Positions 1 to 9,268 of a stretch of 40,954 nt of DNA are shown piece after piece; the first letter of the stretch is position 1; each line of letters starts with the position of its first letter. Position numbers and translations under genes: made by a program. Source of the stretch: Chitinophagaceae bacterium. GTDB lineage: Bacteria > Bacteroidota > Bacteroidia > Chitinophagales > Chitinophagaceae. The stretch covers positions 1 through 40,954 of the forward strand of contig JAGODE010000007.1 in assembly GCA_017998385.1 (NCBI GenBank), in the 5' to 3' direction. The notes beneath the pieces were generated by a model, which searched no databases, was not told the DNA's origin, and saw only the letters and a list, made by a program, of their open reading frames with translations.

Positions 1-32
1 GCCTTTTATCTTTAGCCCTTTTACCCTTCACC
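1..32. repeat. low-complexity AAGGT-type element behind the DoxX-like gene
   Basis: Read on the minus strand, this stretch follows the TAA stop of the DoxX-like gene with no gap and consists of GGTGAAGGGTAAAAGGG-like units. It resembles the arms of the hairpins at 8502-8569 and the element at 18691-18766. The window edge cuts it, so I cannot see whether a complementary arm follows. Confidence 0.5.
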
Positions 33-416
33 TTATTCCGCTGCTATCACCAGCAATGCCACAATAAGAATAAAACTATACTCACAACCACCTGTTCCAT
101 GCTCGCCTACAAACCAGCCCAGGCTGGCATGTATGAGAATGATACCGACTGCCAGAATGAGAATAAGACCCATACAGGCAATTTTTACGTACCGTTTCAG
201 AATGAGACAAATGCTGGCAGCGATTTCAAAAACGGTGATCGCCCATACCGTTACCAAAGGCAGCGGTATATGCTTTGACTCCATAAATAATACGAATTGT
301 GGAATGGTGTTGTTGGCAATGCGAACAATGGCATGAGCCAGAAAAACGATAGCCAGCGAAATACGAAGCGCGGTTAATGCTACCGGTAATGAAATAAAAG
401 GGAAAGATCGTTGCAT
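33..416 (-). CDS. DoxX-like integral membrane protein
   Basis: A 127-residue, strongly hydrophobic protein with about four membrane segments (roughly residues 10-33, 50-73, 78-98 and 108-126). The size, the R-x-x-L-A-x-x-F-L-x-H-A pattern near the N-terminus and the four-helix layout fit the DoxX/DoxD-like family. Members are linked to quinone or thiosulfate-related redox and oxidative stress, but most have no known reaction. The start lies 30 bases behind the stop of the upstream alpha/beta hydrolase on the same strand, so the two are probably co-transcribed. A low-complexity element begins directly at its stop codon. The family call is from pattern and topology; no catalytic residues can be assigned. 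Confidence 0.6.
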   Translation of the reverse strand: MQRSFPFISLPVALTALRISLAIVFLAHAIVRIANNTIPQFVLFMESKHIPLPLVTVWAITVFEIAASICLILKRYVKIACMGLILILAVGIILIHASLGWFVGEHGTGGCEYSFILIVALLVIAAE

Positions 417-446
417 AATATTTATTCAGTTAAGGTTATATCGTCA

Positions 447-1388
447 TCATCGACCGATTGATTTGATAAAGGATTTTGTACTGCACCCGCTCACATACTT
501 TCTGAAATGAAGATAGGCATTCAGAAATGCTGCAGGATCTTCGATATGCGGCCAGTGCCCGATGTGATCGGGCAGCAGGTAAACTTTGGGGTGCGGAATG
601 AGCCGCGCATACATCTCAACCATGGCTCTGCCCGAATTGGGGTCGGCAGGTCCGTTGATAAAACAAAGCGGTATATCTGTGTCCTGCATAGCGCCAATCC
701 ATCGTTGCTGATAATTATATTTATCAAAAACCAGGCGACCGATGCGATACGAAATGGATTTTCCTTTTTTAAAGGTCAGCGCATACCATTGGTCATTGAG
801 GAAGCTTTTGCCGGGTTGCGTCTGATGGCCAAACAGCTTACAGATTGTTTTTTCAATAAATCGGCGGCCGATTGCCTTATTCACTATATAGCCCACCCAG
901 GAAGGCGATTGCGATAATAAACGCTGAATAAACCGCGGCTTGTATTGATGCATAAATAACCCACCGTTTACAAACGCGACCGAGTTAATGGAAAAAGGGG
1001 TATGTGAAATAGACTGCTGCGCAATCAGCTCCTGTGCTACGCTTACACCCAGGTCATGCGCCAGCAGGTGTACGCTGCTTATCTGCAGCTTTTGAAGCAA
1101 TTCCTGCACAATAGCAGTGTATTCTTCATAAGAAAACCGATGCCGGCGGGGCTTATCTGAAAACCCCATGCCCAGGTAGTCGAACGCTATTACCCGGTAG
1201 TCGCTGGTAAGCGATGGCAGCAACGATTGCCATTCGAGGCTGCTGTATGGATAGCCATGAAGAATAAGCAAAGGCTCTCCTTCTCCCTCATCAATATAAA
1301 AAATCTGGTGCGGACCGTAACGGAGGTATCGGCCTTTGTTGAGCCAGCTGGTGAGCGCGGGCGAAAACATGGTGGTTTGGTGTGCCAA
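447..1388 (-). CDS. alpha/beta-fold hydrolase (haloalkane dehalogenase/MEST-like)
   Basis: A 313-residue alpha/beta hydrolase without an obvious signal peptide. The oxyanion-hole motif HGYPYSS is at residues 44-50. The nucleophile elbow reads A-H-D-L-G (110-114), placing Asp112 where lipases have Ser, which is typical of haloalkane dehalogenase, epoxide hydrolase and MEST-like enzymes. The acid is probably Asp249 in NGPADP, and the catalytic His is His278 in GHWPHIEDP. The NGPADP and GHWPHIEDP signatures resemble the MEST branch, whose substrate is unsettled. It is first in a probable two-gene operon with the DoxX-like gene. Fold and catalytic triad are well supported; the substrate is unknown. 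Confidence 0.8.
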   Translation of the reverse strand: MAHQTTMFSPALTSWLNKGRYLRYGPHQIFYIDEGEGEPLLILHGYPYSSLEWQSLLPSLTSDYRVIAFDYLGMGFSDKPRRHRFSYEEYTAIVQELLQKLQISSVHLLAHDLGVSVAQELIAQQSISHTPFSINSVAFVNGGLFMHQYKPRFIQRLLSQSPSWVGYIVNKAIGRRFIEKTICKLFGHQTQPGKSFLNDQWYALTFKKGKSISYRIGRLVFDKYNYQQRWIGAMQDTDIPLCFINGPADPNSGRAMVEMYARLIPHPKVYLLPDHIGHWPHIEDPAAFLNAYLHFRKYVSGCSTKSFIKSIGR

Positions 1389-1579
1389 CGGATAAATAAA
1401 CGGTTTGAGAAATTAGGAAATCTAACAAGTCTGGCCTGCTTACAAATCTATTATGATTGTGAAATGCGAGCCCTTATATGAGTGCTATAAAAGCCTGCTT
1501 GTGACGGTTGTAATTGTAAGCTGCCAACCCGGTGTTTGCCGTTGGTTGACGCTTTTTGGTAATTGGTATCGGTAAACGC

Positions 1580-1594
1580 ATCGCTGACAGCGAT
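1580..1594. promoter_or_regulatory. short palindrome upstream of the histidine kinase
   Basis: ATCGCT-gac-AGCGAT is a perfect 6-bp inverted repeat followed by four T. It lies 37 bases before the chosen start of the sensor kinase. It could be an operator or a small attenuator-like hairpin; nothing in the sequence decides between them. Confidence 0.25.
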
Positions 1595-1630
1595 TTTGTA
1601 TCCTCGCATAATTTATCCGATTTTCGAAGT

Positions 1631-2692
1631 ATGAAAAGATGGATGTTGCATGTGGGATTCTGGTTAAGCTACCTGGCACTCTGCATCCTTATTGAATATA
1701 TGTGGGTACGCGTGGCCTTGCCCAATGAGCCTGTAGGCGAGTTGCTGCCGCATATTTTTATGGCGCCCATTTTCACATCCACTCCGGAAATACTGTTTGC
1801 TTATTATATGCTTTACCGGGGATCGGAGCGATTTATGAATCCTGCCATACCGCACTGGAAAAGTATTAGCGAGATCCTGATCATGTTTGCAGTAGGTGTG
1901 ATGGCGGTACGTCTGACCACTCATTATGTACTGGGCTATGTAGCATACGGAGGGCGGTTTGCAGAAACGCGGATCTGGGATCCCAATGTGCTTTTGCGGG
2001 TAGTGCTGTTTCTGGGTTTTTCTTCCGGCATTGCACTTTCTATCAAATCTTTCCGGCGTCAGGTGGCTTCGCGCGACCGGGAAAATGCATTGATGCGGGA
2101 AAAACTGAGCACAGAGCTGAAAATGCTGCGCAACCAGCTGCACCCGCATTTTCTTTTCAATACACTTAACAATATTTACGCACTGGCCAGAAAGAAATCG
2201 GACCAGGCCCCTGAGGCAGTGATGAAACTGTCTGAATTACTGAGTTTCATTTTGTATGAGGCTGGCCGCGACTCAATTCCGATTGGCCGTGAAGTCAACT
2301 TCCTGGATGATTATATCGCGCTGGAGCGGATACGATATACAGGCCGTCTCTCTATAGAGTTTACCCGGCAGATAGAAAACCCCGATCAACTCATTGCTCC
2401 ATTATTACTATTACCATTAGTAGAAAATGCATTCAAACATGGCATCAGCGAAACGCGGTTTGATTCATTTATCCGCATGCACCTGGAGCAAAAGCAACAG
2501 CATTTCAATTTCATGATCGAAAACTCAATGGAACGCGATAAGCCGGCGGCTACTACCGGCAATATAGGCCTGGTAAATATACAACGGCAGTTGCAGCTCA
2601 CTTACAAAACACACTATATCGAGATCAGTGAAACGGAAAAAACCTATAAAGTAAGTTTATATATCAACCTGGATAGTTATGGAAAAGCTTAG
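1631..2692 (+). CDS. LytS/YehU-type sensor histidine kinase
   Basis: A membrane sensor kinase of the His_kinase (PF06580) class, 353 residues from the ATG at 1631. An upstream in-frame ATG at 1556 would add a hydrophilic 25-residue leader, so I prefer 1631, which puts the first membrane helix at the N-terminus as in the family. About four transmembrane helices cover residues 5-145, followed by a coiled linker. The phosphoacceptor box HPHFLFNTLNNI starts near residue 171. The ATP-binding region carries PLVENAFKHGI (N-box) and a late NIGLVNIQRQL glycine box. The last codons overlap the response-regulator start by 14 bases, so translation is probably coupled. The signal is unknown. Confidence 0.92.
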   Translation: MKRWMLHVGFWLSYLALCILIEYMWVRVALPNEPVGELLPHIFMAPIFTSTPEILFAYYMLYRGSERFMNPAIPHWKSISEILIMFAVGVMAVRLTTHYVLGYVAYGGRFAETRIWDPNVLLRVVLFLGFSSGIALSIKSFRRQVASRDRENALMREKLSTELKMLRNQLHPHFLFNTLNNIYALARKKSDQAPEAVMKLSELLSFILYEAGRDSIPIGREVNFLDDYIALERIRYTGRLSIEFTRQIENPDQLIAPLLLLPLVENAFKHGISETRFDSFIRMHLEQKQQHFNFMIENSMERDKPAATTGNIGLVNIQRQLQLTYKTHYIEISETEKTYKVSLYINLDSYGKA

Positions 2693-3392
2693 TTGCATTA
2701 TTGTGGAAGATGAGCCGCTGGCGGCAGAAGTACTCGAAGACTATATAAAACAGGTGCCTTTCCTGGACCTGGTCAACATCTATGAAGATGCCCTGTTTGC
2801 CCTCGAAGCATTGAAAAAGCAAAAAGTAGATGTTATTTTCCTGGATATTCATTTGCCAAAACTCAAAGGCCTTGATTTTATTAAAACACTTAAATCGCCT
2901 CCACAGATAATTATTACTTCTGCCTATCGTGAGTATGCGCTGGATGGATATGAACTGAATGTGACGGATTACCTGCTCAAACCCATCAATTTTAACCGCT
3001 TTCTGATGGCCGTCAATAAGCTGAAAAACCAGCACGAATCGGAAGTGTATTCTGTGGCAGTACCGCATACCGGCGAGCGGGCTCACCTGCTGATTAATAT
3101 CAATAAGAAAAAGATCAAGGTTTTTTACGACGAGATCCTTTATATCGAGAGCCGTAAGGAATACATCAATATTGTGACAGAAAAGGAATCTCATCTGACC
3201 AAGTACCAGCTGACCGATATAGAAGCGGAACTCGATAAAGCTTCTTTCATGCGCATTCACCGTTCTTTTATTGTAGCTCGCAATAAAATAAAAGCGTTCA
3301 ATGCCGCTGAAGTGGAACTGGGCGGCCAGGTTATACCCATCGGCCGAAGCTACAAAGAGTTGGTACTGGGTGTACTTAACAACAAAGAGTAA
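2679..3392 (+). CDS. LytTR-family response regulator
   Basis: A 237-residue two-domain regulator. The receiver domain (1-115) has the acidic pocket E10-D11-E12, phosphoacceptor Asp56 in DVIFLDIHLP, a Thr at 80 and Lys101 in LLKPINF. The C-terminal LytTR DNA-binding domain (about 135-235) shows ILYIESRKEYINI and the late F-x-R-I-H-R-S-F-I-V signature. It overlaps the kinase gene by 14 bases, forming a standard LytS/LytR pair. SusC pair 1 starts 298 bases downstream on the same strand, which makes that locus a possible target, though many LytTR systems act elsewhere. Confidence 0.93.
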   Translation: MEKLSCIIVEDEPLAAEVLEDYIKQVPFLDLVNIYEDALFALEALKKQKVDVIFLDIHLPKLKGLDFIKTLKSPPQIIITSAYREYALDGYELNVTDYLLKPINFNRFLMAVNKLKNQHESEVYSVAVPHTGERAHLLININKKKIKVFYDEILYIESRKEYINIVTEKESHLTKYQLTDIEAELDKASFMRIHRSFIVARNKIKAFNAAEVELGGQVIPIGRSYKELVLGVLNNKE

Positions 3393-3653
3393 CACGCCAT
3401 TTCGCCTGCCATATAACATAACAATCTGCTTAAAGGCAAATTACCGTTCATTTATTATAGCACTGCAGCGGAATCAGTCGAGTCCATACAATGACTGCCA
3501 CTGCATTGTTGCGCCTGTTGAAACACACGAACCTCCTGCCTAATGCATTAAATCTCCACTTACACCCTGTTCGTTTACACATTATGGTTCTATGTTGAAA
3601 GCGCCAATTGTGCGCGCAGCGAATGGATAATTTCATGGCTCTGCATGTAAATC

Positions 3654-3667
3654 TGTAAAGGTTTACA
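3654..3667. promoter_or_regulatory. TGTAAA-GG-TTTACA palindrome upstream of susC 1
   Basis: A perfect 14-base palindrome ends 23 bases before the ATG of the first SusC gene. It lies in the 298-base gap between the LytTR regulator and susC, which holds no other convincing signal and no gene. It may be an operator or a 5' leader hairpin. LytTR proteins usually bind direct repeats, so it is not a typical LytTR site. Confidence 0.35.
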
Positions 3668-3690
3668 AATTACCATAAACTAAAAACGAC

Positions 3691-6600
3691 ATGAGAAAAC
3701 TTCTGACATGTATGCTCGGATGTCTGCTGTTGAGTTCTTCTGTGTTTGCTCAAAAGCAGGCCGAAGGACAGGTGGTAGACGAGCAAGGAAAACGAATCCC
3801 CTTTGTTTCAGTAACAATTAAAGGGAAATCGGCAGGTATGACTGCCGATGAAAATGGAGAATTTATATTAAAGAATGTACCGGACAATGCAGTAATTGTA
3901 TTGAGCAGCCAGGGATTTAAAACAAAAGAGGTGACACTGGCTGAATTACTCAAAGGTCCCATCGTGCTGGAGGTAGCTGTTAATGAGCTGAAAGAAGTGA
4001 TTGTAACTACTGCACTCGGTGTAAACCGGACGCAACGCTCTGTGGGTTATGCCAGTCAGCAGATCAGTGCCGAAAAACTCTCAACTACAAAGCTGGCTGA
4101 CCTGAATACGGCACTGGCTGGTAAGGTGGCCGGTGTGCAGGTGCGTAGCGGATCAGGTGCCAAGTTTGGTACATCTACTATTCGTCTGCGCGGTGTGAAT
4201 ACACTCGGCGGCGGCAATCCTATTTATGTGATTGATGGAGTGATTTCGAGTGCTTCCAACGTCAACCCCGATGATGTTGAAAATATCAACGTACTCAAAG
4301 GGCCTGCTGCTACCGCTCTGTATGGTCAGCGTGGTTCAGAAGGTGCGATTGTGGTAACCACCAAAAAGGGCAGCCGTCAGGGTATAGGTGTTGAGTTTAA
4401 CCATACCACTACTTTTGAGCGTGTGTACATTCTGCCCAATTATCAGAATGAATATGCAGGCGGTTCCTCACAAACATGGAACACATTTGTATTTAACCCC
4501 GCTACCATGCCCGCCTATCTGCAGGTATTGAACGGTGCCAAATATCACCGCTTCGATGTGGATGAAAGCTGGGGTCCGCGTATGGATGGCTCACTTCATG
4601 CACCCTGGTATTCCTGGGATCCCAGCGATCCGGAGTTTGGAAAGCTGAAACCAATCGATCCGCAACCCGATAACGTAAAAGACTTTTTCAGAACCGGCAT
4701 TGCAAACAACACAACAGTGGCGTTTTCAAAAGCAGGCGATGGAAGTCAAACCCGCGTATCTTTTACCAACCTGAGCCGCTCAGGTGTTGTACCCAATTCA
4801 AGACAGCAGAAAAACTGGCTGGCATTCAACAATACACTTGAACTGGGAACACGCCTTACAGTAAATACCAATATCAACTACGTTTATCAATACCTGTACA
4901 ACGTACCTTCTGAAGGATACGGTACACAGACCACCGGATCATTTAACCAGTGGTTTCAACGTGATGTGGAAACGCATAAGCTCAAAAGATATAAACGCCC
5001 CGATGGTTCATTTACATCCTGGAACATCAGCTCGCCCACCAATGTGACACCCAAATACTGGGACAACCCTTACACCGAAGTGTATGAAAATACATCGCGT
5101 GGCTATAACCAGGCATTCTATGGAAGTTTAGTGGCTTCTTATAAATTGCTGAATGGCTTGAAAATAAATGCTATTGTGCGTGGCAACTTCACTAATAACA
5201 ATGGCGATAGCCGGGTAGCTTCTTATACGCTTAATACGCCCCGGTACTCCACTTTTGCCAATAAATTCAGAGAAACCAATACGCTGCTGAGTGCGGATTA
5301 TGAACGCAACTTTGGAGAGTTTTCATTCCGCGCTGCAGCGTTTGGCGAGCTCATGAAACAACAGGCTGCCAACGAGTCTGCTGCAACCAATGGCGGTTTT
5401 ATCCTTCCGAATGTATATAATGTAAGCAACTCGCTTAATGAAAAGTCTGCCAGCAATTCGCAGAGTGTACGTCGTGTTAATAGCCTTTATGGATATATTT
5501 CAACCGGTTTCCGAAACATGTTGTTTGTGGATGTGAATATGCGTAATGATGTGTCTTCTACACTGGCCAAAGGCAATAACTCCTATATCTATGGCGGTGT
5601 GAGTACATCGTTCATCTTTACAGAACTCTTAAATGACAAATCGGTACTGTCTTATGGTAAGCTCCGTGCCTCAGTGGCCCGTGTGGGTACAGATGTAGGT
5701 GCTTACAATACGCAGGCCGTATATGGTCTCGGCACCAACTATGTGAAACCTGTAGGCACTGGTACGGTTACCTATTCTTCTCAGACAATCCCCAACCAGC
5801 GTCCCAATGCTAACCTGGAGCCAACCTTGTCTACCAGCTATGAGGCGGGTGTGGATCTTAAATTCTTCCGCAATCGGGTACGCCTCGATGCCGGTTATTA
5901 TTTCCGCGAGGCCAAAGGTCAGATCCTGTCAGTAAGTGTACCTGGTTCAACCGGCTATACTTCACAACTGATCAATGCCGGTAATATCCGTAACTATGGT
6001 TTTGAACTTACACTTGGCGGTACGCCGGTGCGTAATGAGAACCTGGTATGGGATGTTGATTTCAACCTCGGTGTAAACCGTAATAAAGTAGTAGAACTGG
6101 CGTATGGTATCGACAATATTCAAACCGGACTCGATGGTTCGAATATAGCTTTCGGCTTTGTTGGTTCACCGGCCGTGTCGCTGAATGCTAAAATCAACCA
6201 ACCCTATGGAATGATTATTGGTAACGGTATCAAGAAAGATCCTGCTACCGGTAAGCGCCTGATCAATGATGATGGTTTTTATGTTACAGAAGATAATATG
6301 GAACTCGGTTCTATTCTGCCCAAGTTCACCGGCGGTTTCAACAGCTCACTTTCGTATAAAAGATTTTTCTTCTCTTTTGTAGTTGATTTTCAAAAGGGCG
6401 GCCGCTTTATTTCCACCACCAAAATGTTTAACCACTATTCAGGCCTGGCCGAAGAGACTGCTGGTTTAAATGATCGTGGTAAGCCCAAGCGTGATCCCGT
6501 TGCCAGTGGTGGTGGTGTGCGCCTGGATGGTATTAATGAAAATACCGGTAAAGCCAATGAGGTATATGTGGAAACACAGGATCTGTATGAAGGCGCCCTG

Positions 6601-6861
6601 TTTTCTGTATGGGAAAACTGGATGTATGATGCTTCTTACATGAAGTTGCGCGAGTTGAGTATTGGCTATGACCTGCCCAAAACACTGTTTGGTAAAACCC
6701 GTATTCAGAATGCCCGCTTATCGCTGATTGGTCAAAACCTCTGGCTGATTTCCAGTAAGGTAAAAGGTATTGACCCTTCTGAGCTGGAACAGTCCTGGCT
6801 CGAAGGCGGTCAGCTGCCCGGAACCCGCACTATGGGTGTTAACCTCAAGATCACTTTTTAA
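3691..6861 (+). CDS. SusC/RagA-family TonB-dependent outer-membrane transporter (pair 1)
   Basis: A 1056-residue outer-membrane transporter. A signal peptide (1-20, ending VFAQ) is followed by a CarboxypepD_reg-like domain (about 24-105, with G-x-V-V-D-E-x-G-K-R-I-P). Next come the linker EVIVTTALGVNRTQRSVGYA, the plug (about 115-225, with NPIYVIDGV and VLKGPAATALYG) and a long beta-barrel ending MGVNLKITF with a terminal Phe. It forms the pore capped by the SusD protein encoded 18 bases downstream. There is no STN signalling domain before the CarboxypepD region. No glycoside hydrolase or peptidase is linked, so the substrate cannot be predicted. The LytS/LytR pair upstream is a candidate regulator. 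Confidence 0.95.
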   Translation: MRKLLTCMLGCLLLSSSVFAQKQAEGQVVDEQGKRIPFVSVTIKGKSAGMTADENGEFILKNVPDNAVIVLSSQGFKTKEVTLAELLKGPIVLEVAVNELKEVIVTTALGVNRTQRSVGYASQQISAEKLSTTKLADLNTALAGKVAGVQVRSGSGAKFGTSTIRLRGVNTLGGGNPIYVIDGVISSASNVNPDDVENINVLKGPAATALYGQRGSEGAIVVTTKKGSRQGIGVEFNHTTTFERVYILPNYQNEYAGGSSQTWNTFVFNPATMPAYLQVLNGAKYHRFDVDESWGPRMDGSLHAPWYSWDPSDPEFGKLKPIDPQPDNVKDFFRTGIANNTTVAFSKAGDGSQTRVSFTNLSRSGVVPNSRQQKNWLAFNNTLELGTRLTVNTNINYVYQYLYNVPSEGYGTQTTGSFNQWFQRDVETHKLKRYKRPDGSFTSWNISSPTNVTPKYWDNPYTEVYENTSRGYNQAFYGSLVASYKLLNGLKINAIVRGNFTNNNGDSRVASYTLNTPRYSTFANKFRETNTLLSADYERNFGEFSFRAAAFGELMKQQAANESAATNGGFILPNVYNVSNSLNEKSASNSQSVRRVNSLYGYISTGFRNMLFVDVNMRNDVSSTLAKGNNSYIYGGVSTSFIFTELLNDKSVLSYGKLRASVARVGTDVGAYNTQAVYGLGTNYVKPVGTGTVTYSSQTIPNQRPNANLEPTLSTSYEAGVDLKFFRNRVRLDAGYYFREAKGQILSVSVPGSTGYTSQLINAGNIRNYGFELTLGGTPVRNENLVWDVDFNLGVNRNKVVELAYGIDNIQTGLDGSNIAFGFVGSPAVSLNAKINQPYGMIIGNGIKKDPATGKRLINDDGFYVTEDNMELGSILPKFTGGFNSSLSYKRFFFSFVVDFQKGGRFISTTKMFNHYSGLAEETAGLNDRGKPKRDPVASGGGVRLDGINENTGKANEVYVETQDLYEGALFSVWENWMYDASYMKLRELSIGYDLPKTLFGKTRIQNARLSLIGQNLWLISSKVKGIDPSELEQSWLEGGQLPGTRTMGVNLKITF

Positions 6862-6879
6862 GCTTATAACTCATTTGAT

Positions 6880-8361
6880 ATGAAAAGAAAATTCTTCAAC
6901 TACATACTACTGCTGTCGGCATTTGCCGGCAGCACCGGTTGCCAGAAAGATTTTGGCGATCTCAACATCAGTCCCAATGGCCCTTCAAGTCCCAGTACGC
7001 GCTACCTGTTTGGCAATGCAGTAGTGAATCTTCCTGGTATACAGGCAGCCTCCGGCAATCTGTATGTACAGTTTGCATCGGAGTTTGAATACAACGAAGA
7101 GTCTCGTTATTTTAATAAGATATATACCTATGATCCTATTTATGCTGGTCCTCTTATGGATCTTCAAACTGTGATCGATCTGAATACTGACGCGGAAACA
7201 AAGGGTACTAAGGTAGTACTGGAAAATGGCAGTAACGCCAATCAACTGGGGCCTGCCCGTATTCTTAAAGCCTTTTTGATCTTGCATATCACAGACCGTT
7301 GGGGCGATATCCCGTATAGTGAATCGCTCAAAGGTGTGGAAAACGTAAAGCCAAAATTTGACAAGCAGCGCGATGTGTATAATGACCTGCTGAAAGAGCT
7401 GAAAGAGGCAAGTGAGCAAATCACTGCCGGTCTGCCCAATGATCCTCTTTTTGACGGTAATGCTGCCGCCTGGAAGGCATGGGGTAATTCACTTCGTGCA
7501 ATAGTAGCACTGCGTATGGCCGATACTGAGGATGCGGCGATTGCTAAAACAGCATTTACTGAAGCAGTAACTGCGGGATTAATCAGCAGTAATGCAGGCA
7601 ACGCAATTTTCAAATACCTGACCAACAGCAGTTTTGAAAACCCTTGGTATACAAACTACATCCGCCAGGGCCGGAGAGACTACGGTGTTTCGGAAACAGT
7701 AATGAATTTCCTGGTCAGCCGCAATGATCCGCGTCTGCCGATATTTGCCAGCAAGGCTTCCAATACCGGTACATATGTTGGCATCCCCTATGGTAAAAAT
7801 GCCAGTTATACCACCAGCGACTTTAGTCTTTTTGCTCCCAGCATTTATGCACAGAATGCGCCGTTGCAGATTACAACCTATGCACAAATCTGTTTTACAA
7901 TGGCAGAGGCAGCACTCCGTGGCTGGATACCCGGCGGCGATGCAGAAGTAGCTGCATGGTATGATAAAGGTGTACGGGCTTCGATGGATCAATGGGCTTC
8001 TGTATCACGCAGTCCTGTTGTGACGATTACAGAAACGGATAAATTAACATACCTGGCACTGCCTCAAAATGCATTACCTGCAGTAAATGCCCTAAGCTTT
8101 AACGAAAAGCTGGATCGCATTCAATCGCAGAAATGGATCAACTTTTATATGAATAATGGTTTTGAAGCATGGGCCGAGTGGCGTCGCACAGGATACCCTG
8201 TACTACAACCTGCCGTTGACCCGCTTAGCATAGATGGTCAGATACCGCGCCGGCAGTGTTATCCAACCACAGAAAAAGATCTGAATGGCGATAACTATAA
8301 AGCCGTTGTTACTGCACAGGGGCCCGATGAACTGGCCACCCGCATGTGGTGGGACAAATAA
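6880..8361 (+). CDS. SusD-like surface lipoprotein (pair 1)
   Basis: A 493-residue SusD/RagB-type lipoprotein of the SusD-like_2 class. The signal peptide ends in a lipobox-like STGC (Cys21). The early motif DLNISPNGPSSPS, the WGDIPYSESLKG segment and the C-terminal EAWAEWRRTGYP are typical. The TPR-rich fold binds substrate at the cell surface and lids the SusC pore. It starts 18 bases after susC 1 and is certainly co-transcribed. A strong intrinsic terminator follows about 100 bases downstream at 8464. Substrate unknown. Confidence 0.93.
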   Translation: MKRKFFNYILLLSAFAGSTGCQKDFGDLNISPNGPSSPSTRYLFGNAVVNLPGIQAASGNLYVQFASEFEYNEESRYFNKIYTYDPIYAGPLMDLQTVIDLNTDAETKGTKVVLENGSNANQLGPARILKAFLILHITDRWGDIPYSESLKGVENVKPKFDKQRDVYNDLLKELKEASEQITAGLPNDPLFDGNAAAWKAWGNSLRAIVALRMADTEDAAIAKTAFTEAVTAGLISSNAGNAIFKYLTNSSFENPWYTNYIRQGRRDYGVSETVMNFLVSRNDPRLPIFASKASNTGTYVGIPYGKNASYTTSDFSLFAPSIYAQNAPLQITTYAQICFTMAEAALRGWIPGGDAEVAAWYDKGVRASMDQWASVSRSPVVTITETDKLTYLALPQNALPAVNALSFNEKLDRIQSQKWINFYMNNGFEAWAEWRRTGYPVLQPAVDPLSIDGQIPRRQCYPTTEKDLNGDNYKAVVTAQGPDELATRMWWDK

Positions 8362-8463
8362 ACCTTTATCTCTTTAAAATAAATATGTATAGGTGATGGT
8401 ATAAAACCTGGATTTAATTCTCATGTGAACGGTCAATAATGCGAATACAAAAGCGTTCACAAC

Positions 8464-8492
8464 GGCTGGTATGTCTATACCGGCCTTTTTTT
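8464..8492 (+). terminator. intrinsic terminator of the susCD 1 operon
   Basis: The hairpin GGCTGGTAT-gtct-ATACCGGCC (9-bp stem with one T/G wobble) is followed directly by seven T. It lies about 100 bases after the SusD stop and ends just before the tandem array. Confidence 0.85.
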
Positions 8493-8501
8493 ATTAGGCA
8501 G

Positions 8502-8569
8502 AAGGTAGAGGGTAAAAGGTATAAGGAAAAACGTTTACTCTTTCCCTTCCGCCTTTTACCCTCTACCTT
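8502..8569. repeat. long palindrome (type A hairpin), first array unit
   Basis: The arm AAGGTAGAGGGTAAAAGG (8502-8519) and its exact reverse complement (8552-8569) form an 18-bp perfect stem. The ~32-base loop is itself partly self-complementary (AAGGAAAA against TTTCCCTT). Similar type A hairpins occur in units 2, 3 and 5 with scattered mismatches. No T tract follows on either strand, so it is not a textbook terminator. Confidence 0.85.
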
Positions 8570-8962
8570 TCGCTCTGGTACATTGCCATAAGAGGCATCT
8601 CAATCGGTGTAAATAACAGGTGATAAGGTTTCTGACTGTTTTTTATTAGGTAGAAGGCAGAGGGTAAAAGGTATAAGGAAAAGCGTTTACTCTTAACCTT
8701 CCACCTTTTACCCTCTACCTTTCGCTCTCGTACATTGCCATAAGAGGCATCTCAATCGGTGTAAATAACAGGTGATATGGTTTCTGACTGTTTTTTATTA
8801 GGTAGAAGGTAGAGGGTAAAAGGTATAAGGAAAAGCGTTTACTCTTAACCTTCCGCCTTTTACCCTCTGCCTCTCACTCTGGTACATTGTCATAAGAGGC
8901 ATCTCAATCGGTGTAAATAACAGGTGATAAGGTTTCTGACTGTTTTTTTGAGTTGGAACGGA

Positions 8963-9009
8963 GAAGCTAAAAGAAGAACGATGTCGAAATATTTCTACCT
9001 TTTAGCTTC
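8963..9009. repeat. type B hairpin, fourth array unit
   Basis: GAAGCTAAAAG (8963-8973) and CTTTTAGCTTC (8999-9009) form a perfect 11-bp stem. This sequence replaces the left part of the type A palindrome found in units 1-3 and 5. A nearly identical copy lies at 9269-9315. Confidence 0.8.
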
Positions 9010-9268
9010 CACCTTTTACCCTCTACCTTTCACTCTGGTACATTGCCATAAGAGGCATCTCAATGGGTATAAATAACAGGTGATATAGTTTCTGACTGTT
9101 TTTTTAGGTAGAAGGAATAGGGTAAAAGGTGTAGGGAAAAGCGTTTACTCTTAACCTTCCGTCTTTTACCCTCTGCCTTTCACTCTGATACATTGCCATA
9201 AGAGGCATCTCAATGGGTATAAATAACAGGTGATATGGTTTCTGACTGTTTTTTTGAGTTGGAACGGA

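Larger units (their letters stand above)
8493..9255. repeat. tandem array of sigma-gene 3' tails plus hairpins
   Basis: Five units, the first two exactly 152 bases long (ATTAGG recurs at 8493, 8645 and 8797), then more variable. Each unit has a palindromic part and a ~75-base part containing TACATTGCCATAAGAGGCAT. On the minus strand that second part reads K-T-V-R-N-L-I-T-x-x-L-H-R-L-R-x-L-L-W, matching the last codons of the sigma gene at 9343 (K-T-V-R-N-H-I-T-S-S-F-R-R-L-R-W-L-L-W). By hand alignment about four in five bases agree with the gene, with a one-base deletion before the stop region. The units are much closer to one another than to the gene. Unit starts are near 8493, 8645, 8797, 8950 and 9106. 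No intact ORF is present; with flanks, this explains the gene-free stretch 8362-9342. Confidence 0.88.

Noticed and set aside
2664..3419. Antisense ORF of 251 codons over the LytTR regulator
   Set aside because: The sense strand encodes a clear receiver plus LytTR protein. The antisense frame has no family features.
3611..3618. TGCGCGCA palindrome upstream of susC 1 as an operator
   Set aside because: Only eight bases of alternating GC; too short to separate from chance.
8493..9255. CRISPR array
   Set aside because: Units are about 150 bases, spacers are not unique, and the repeated part derives from the sigma gene tail. No cas genes are nearby.
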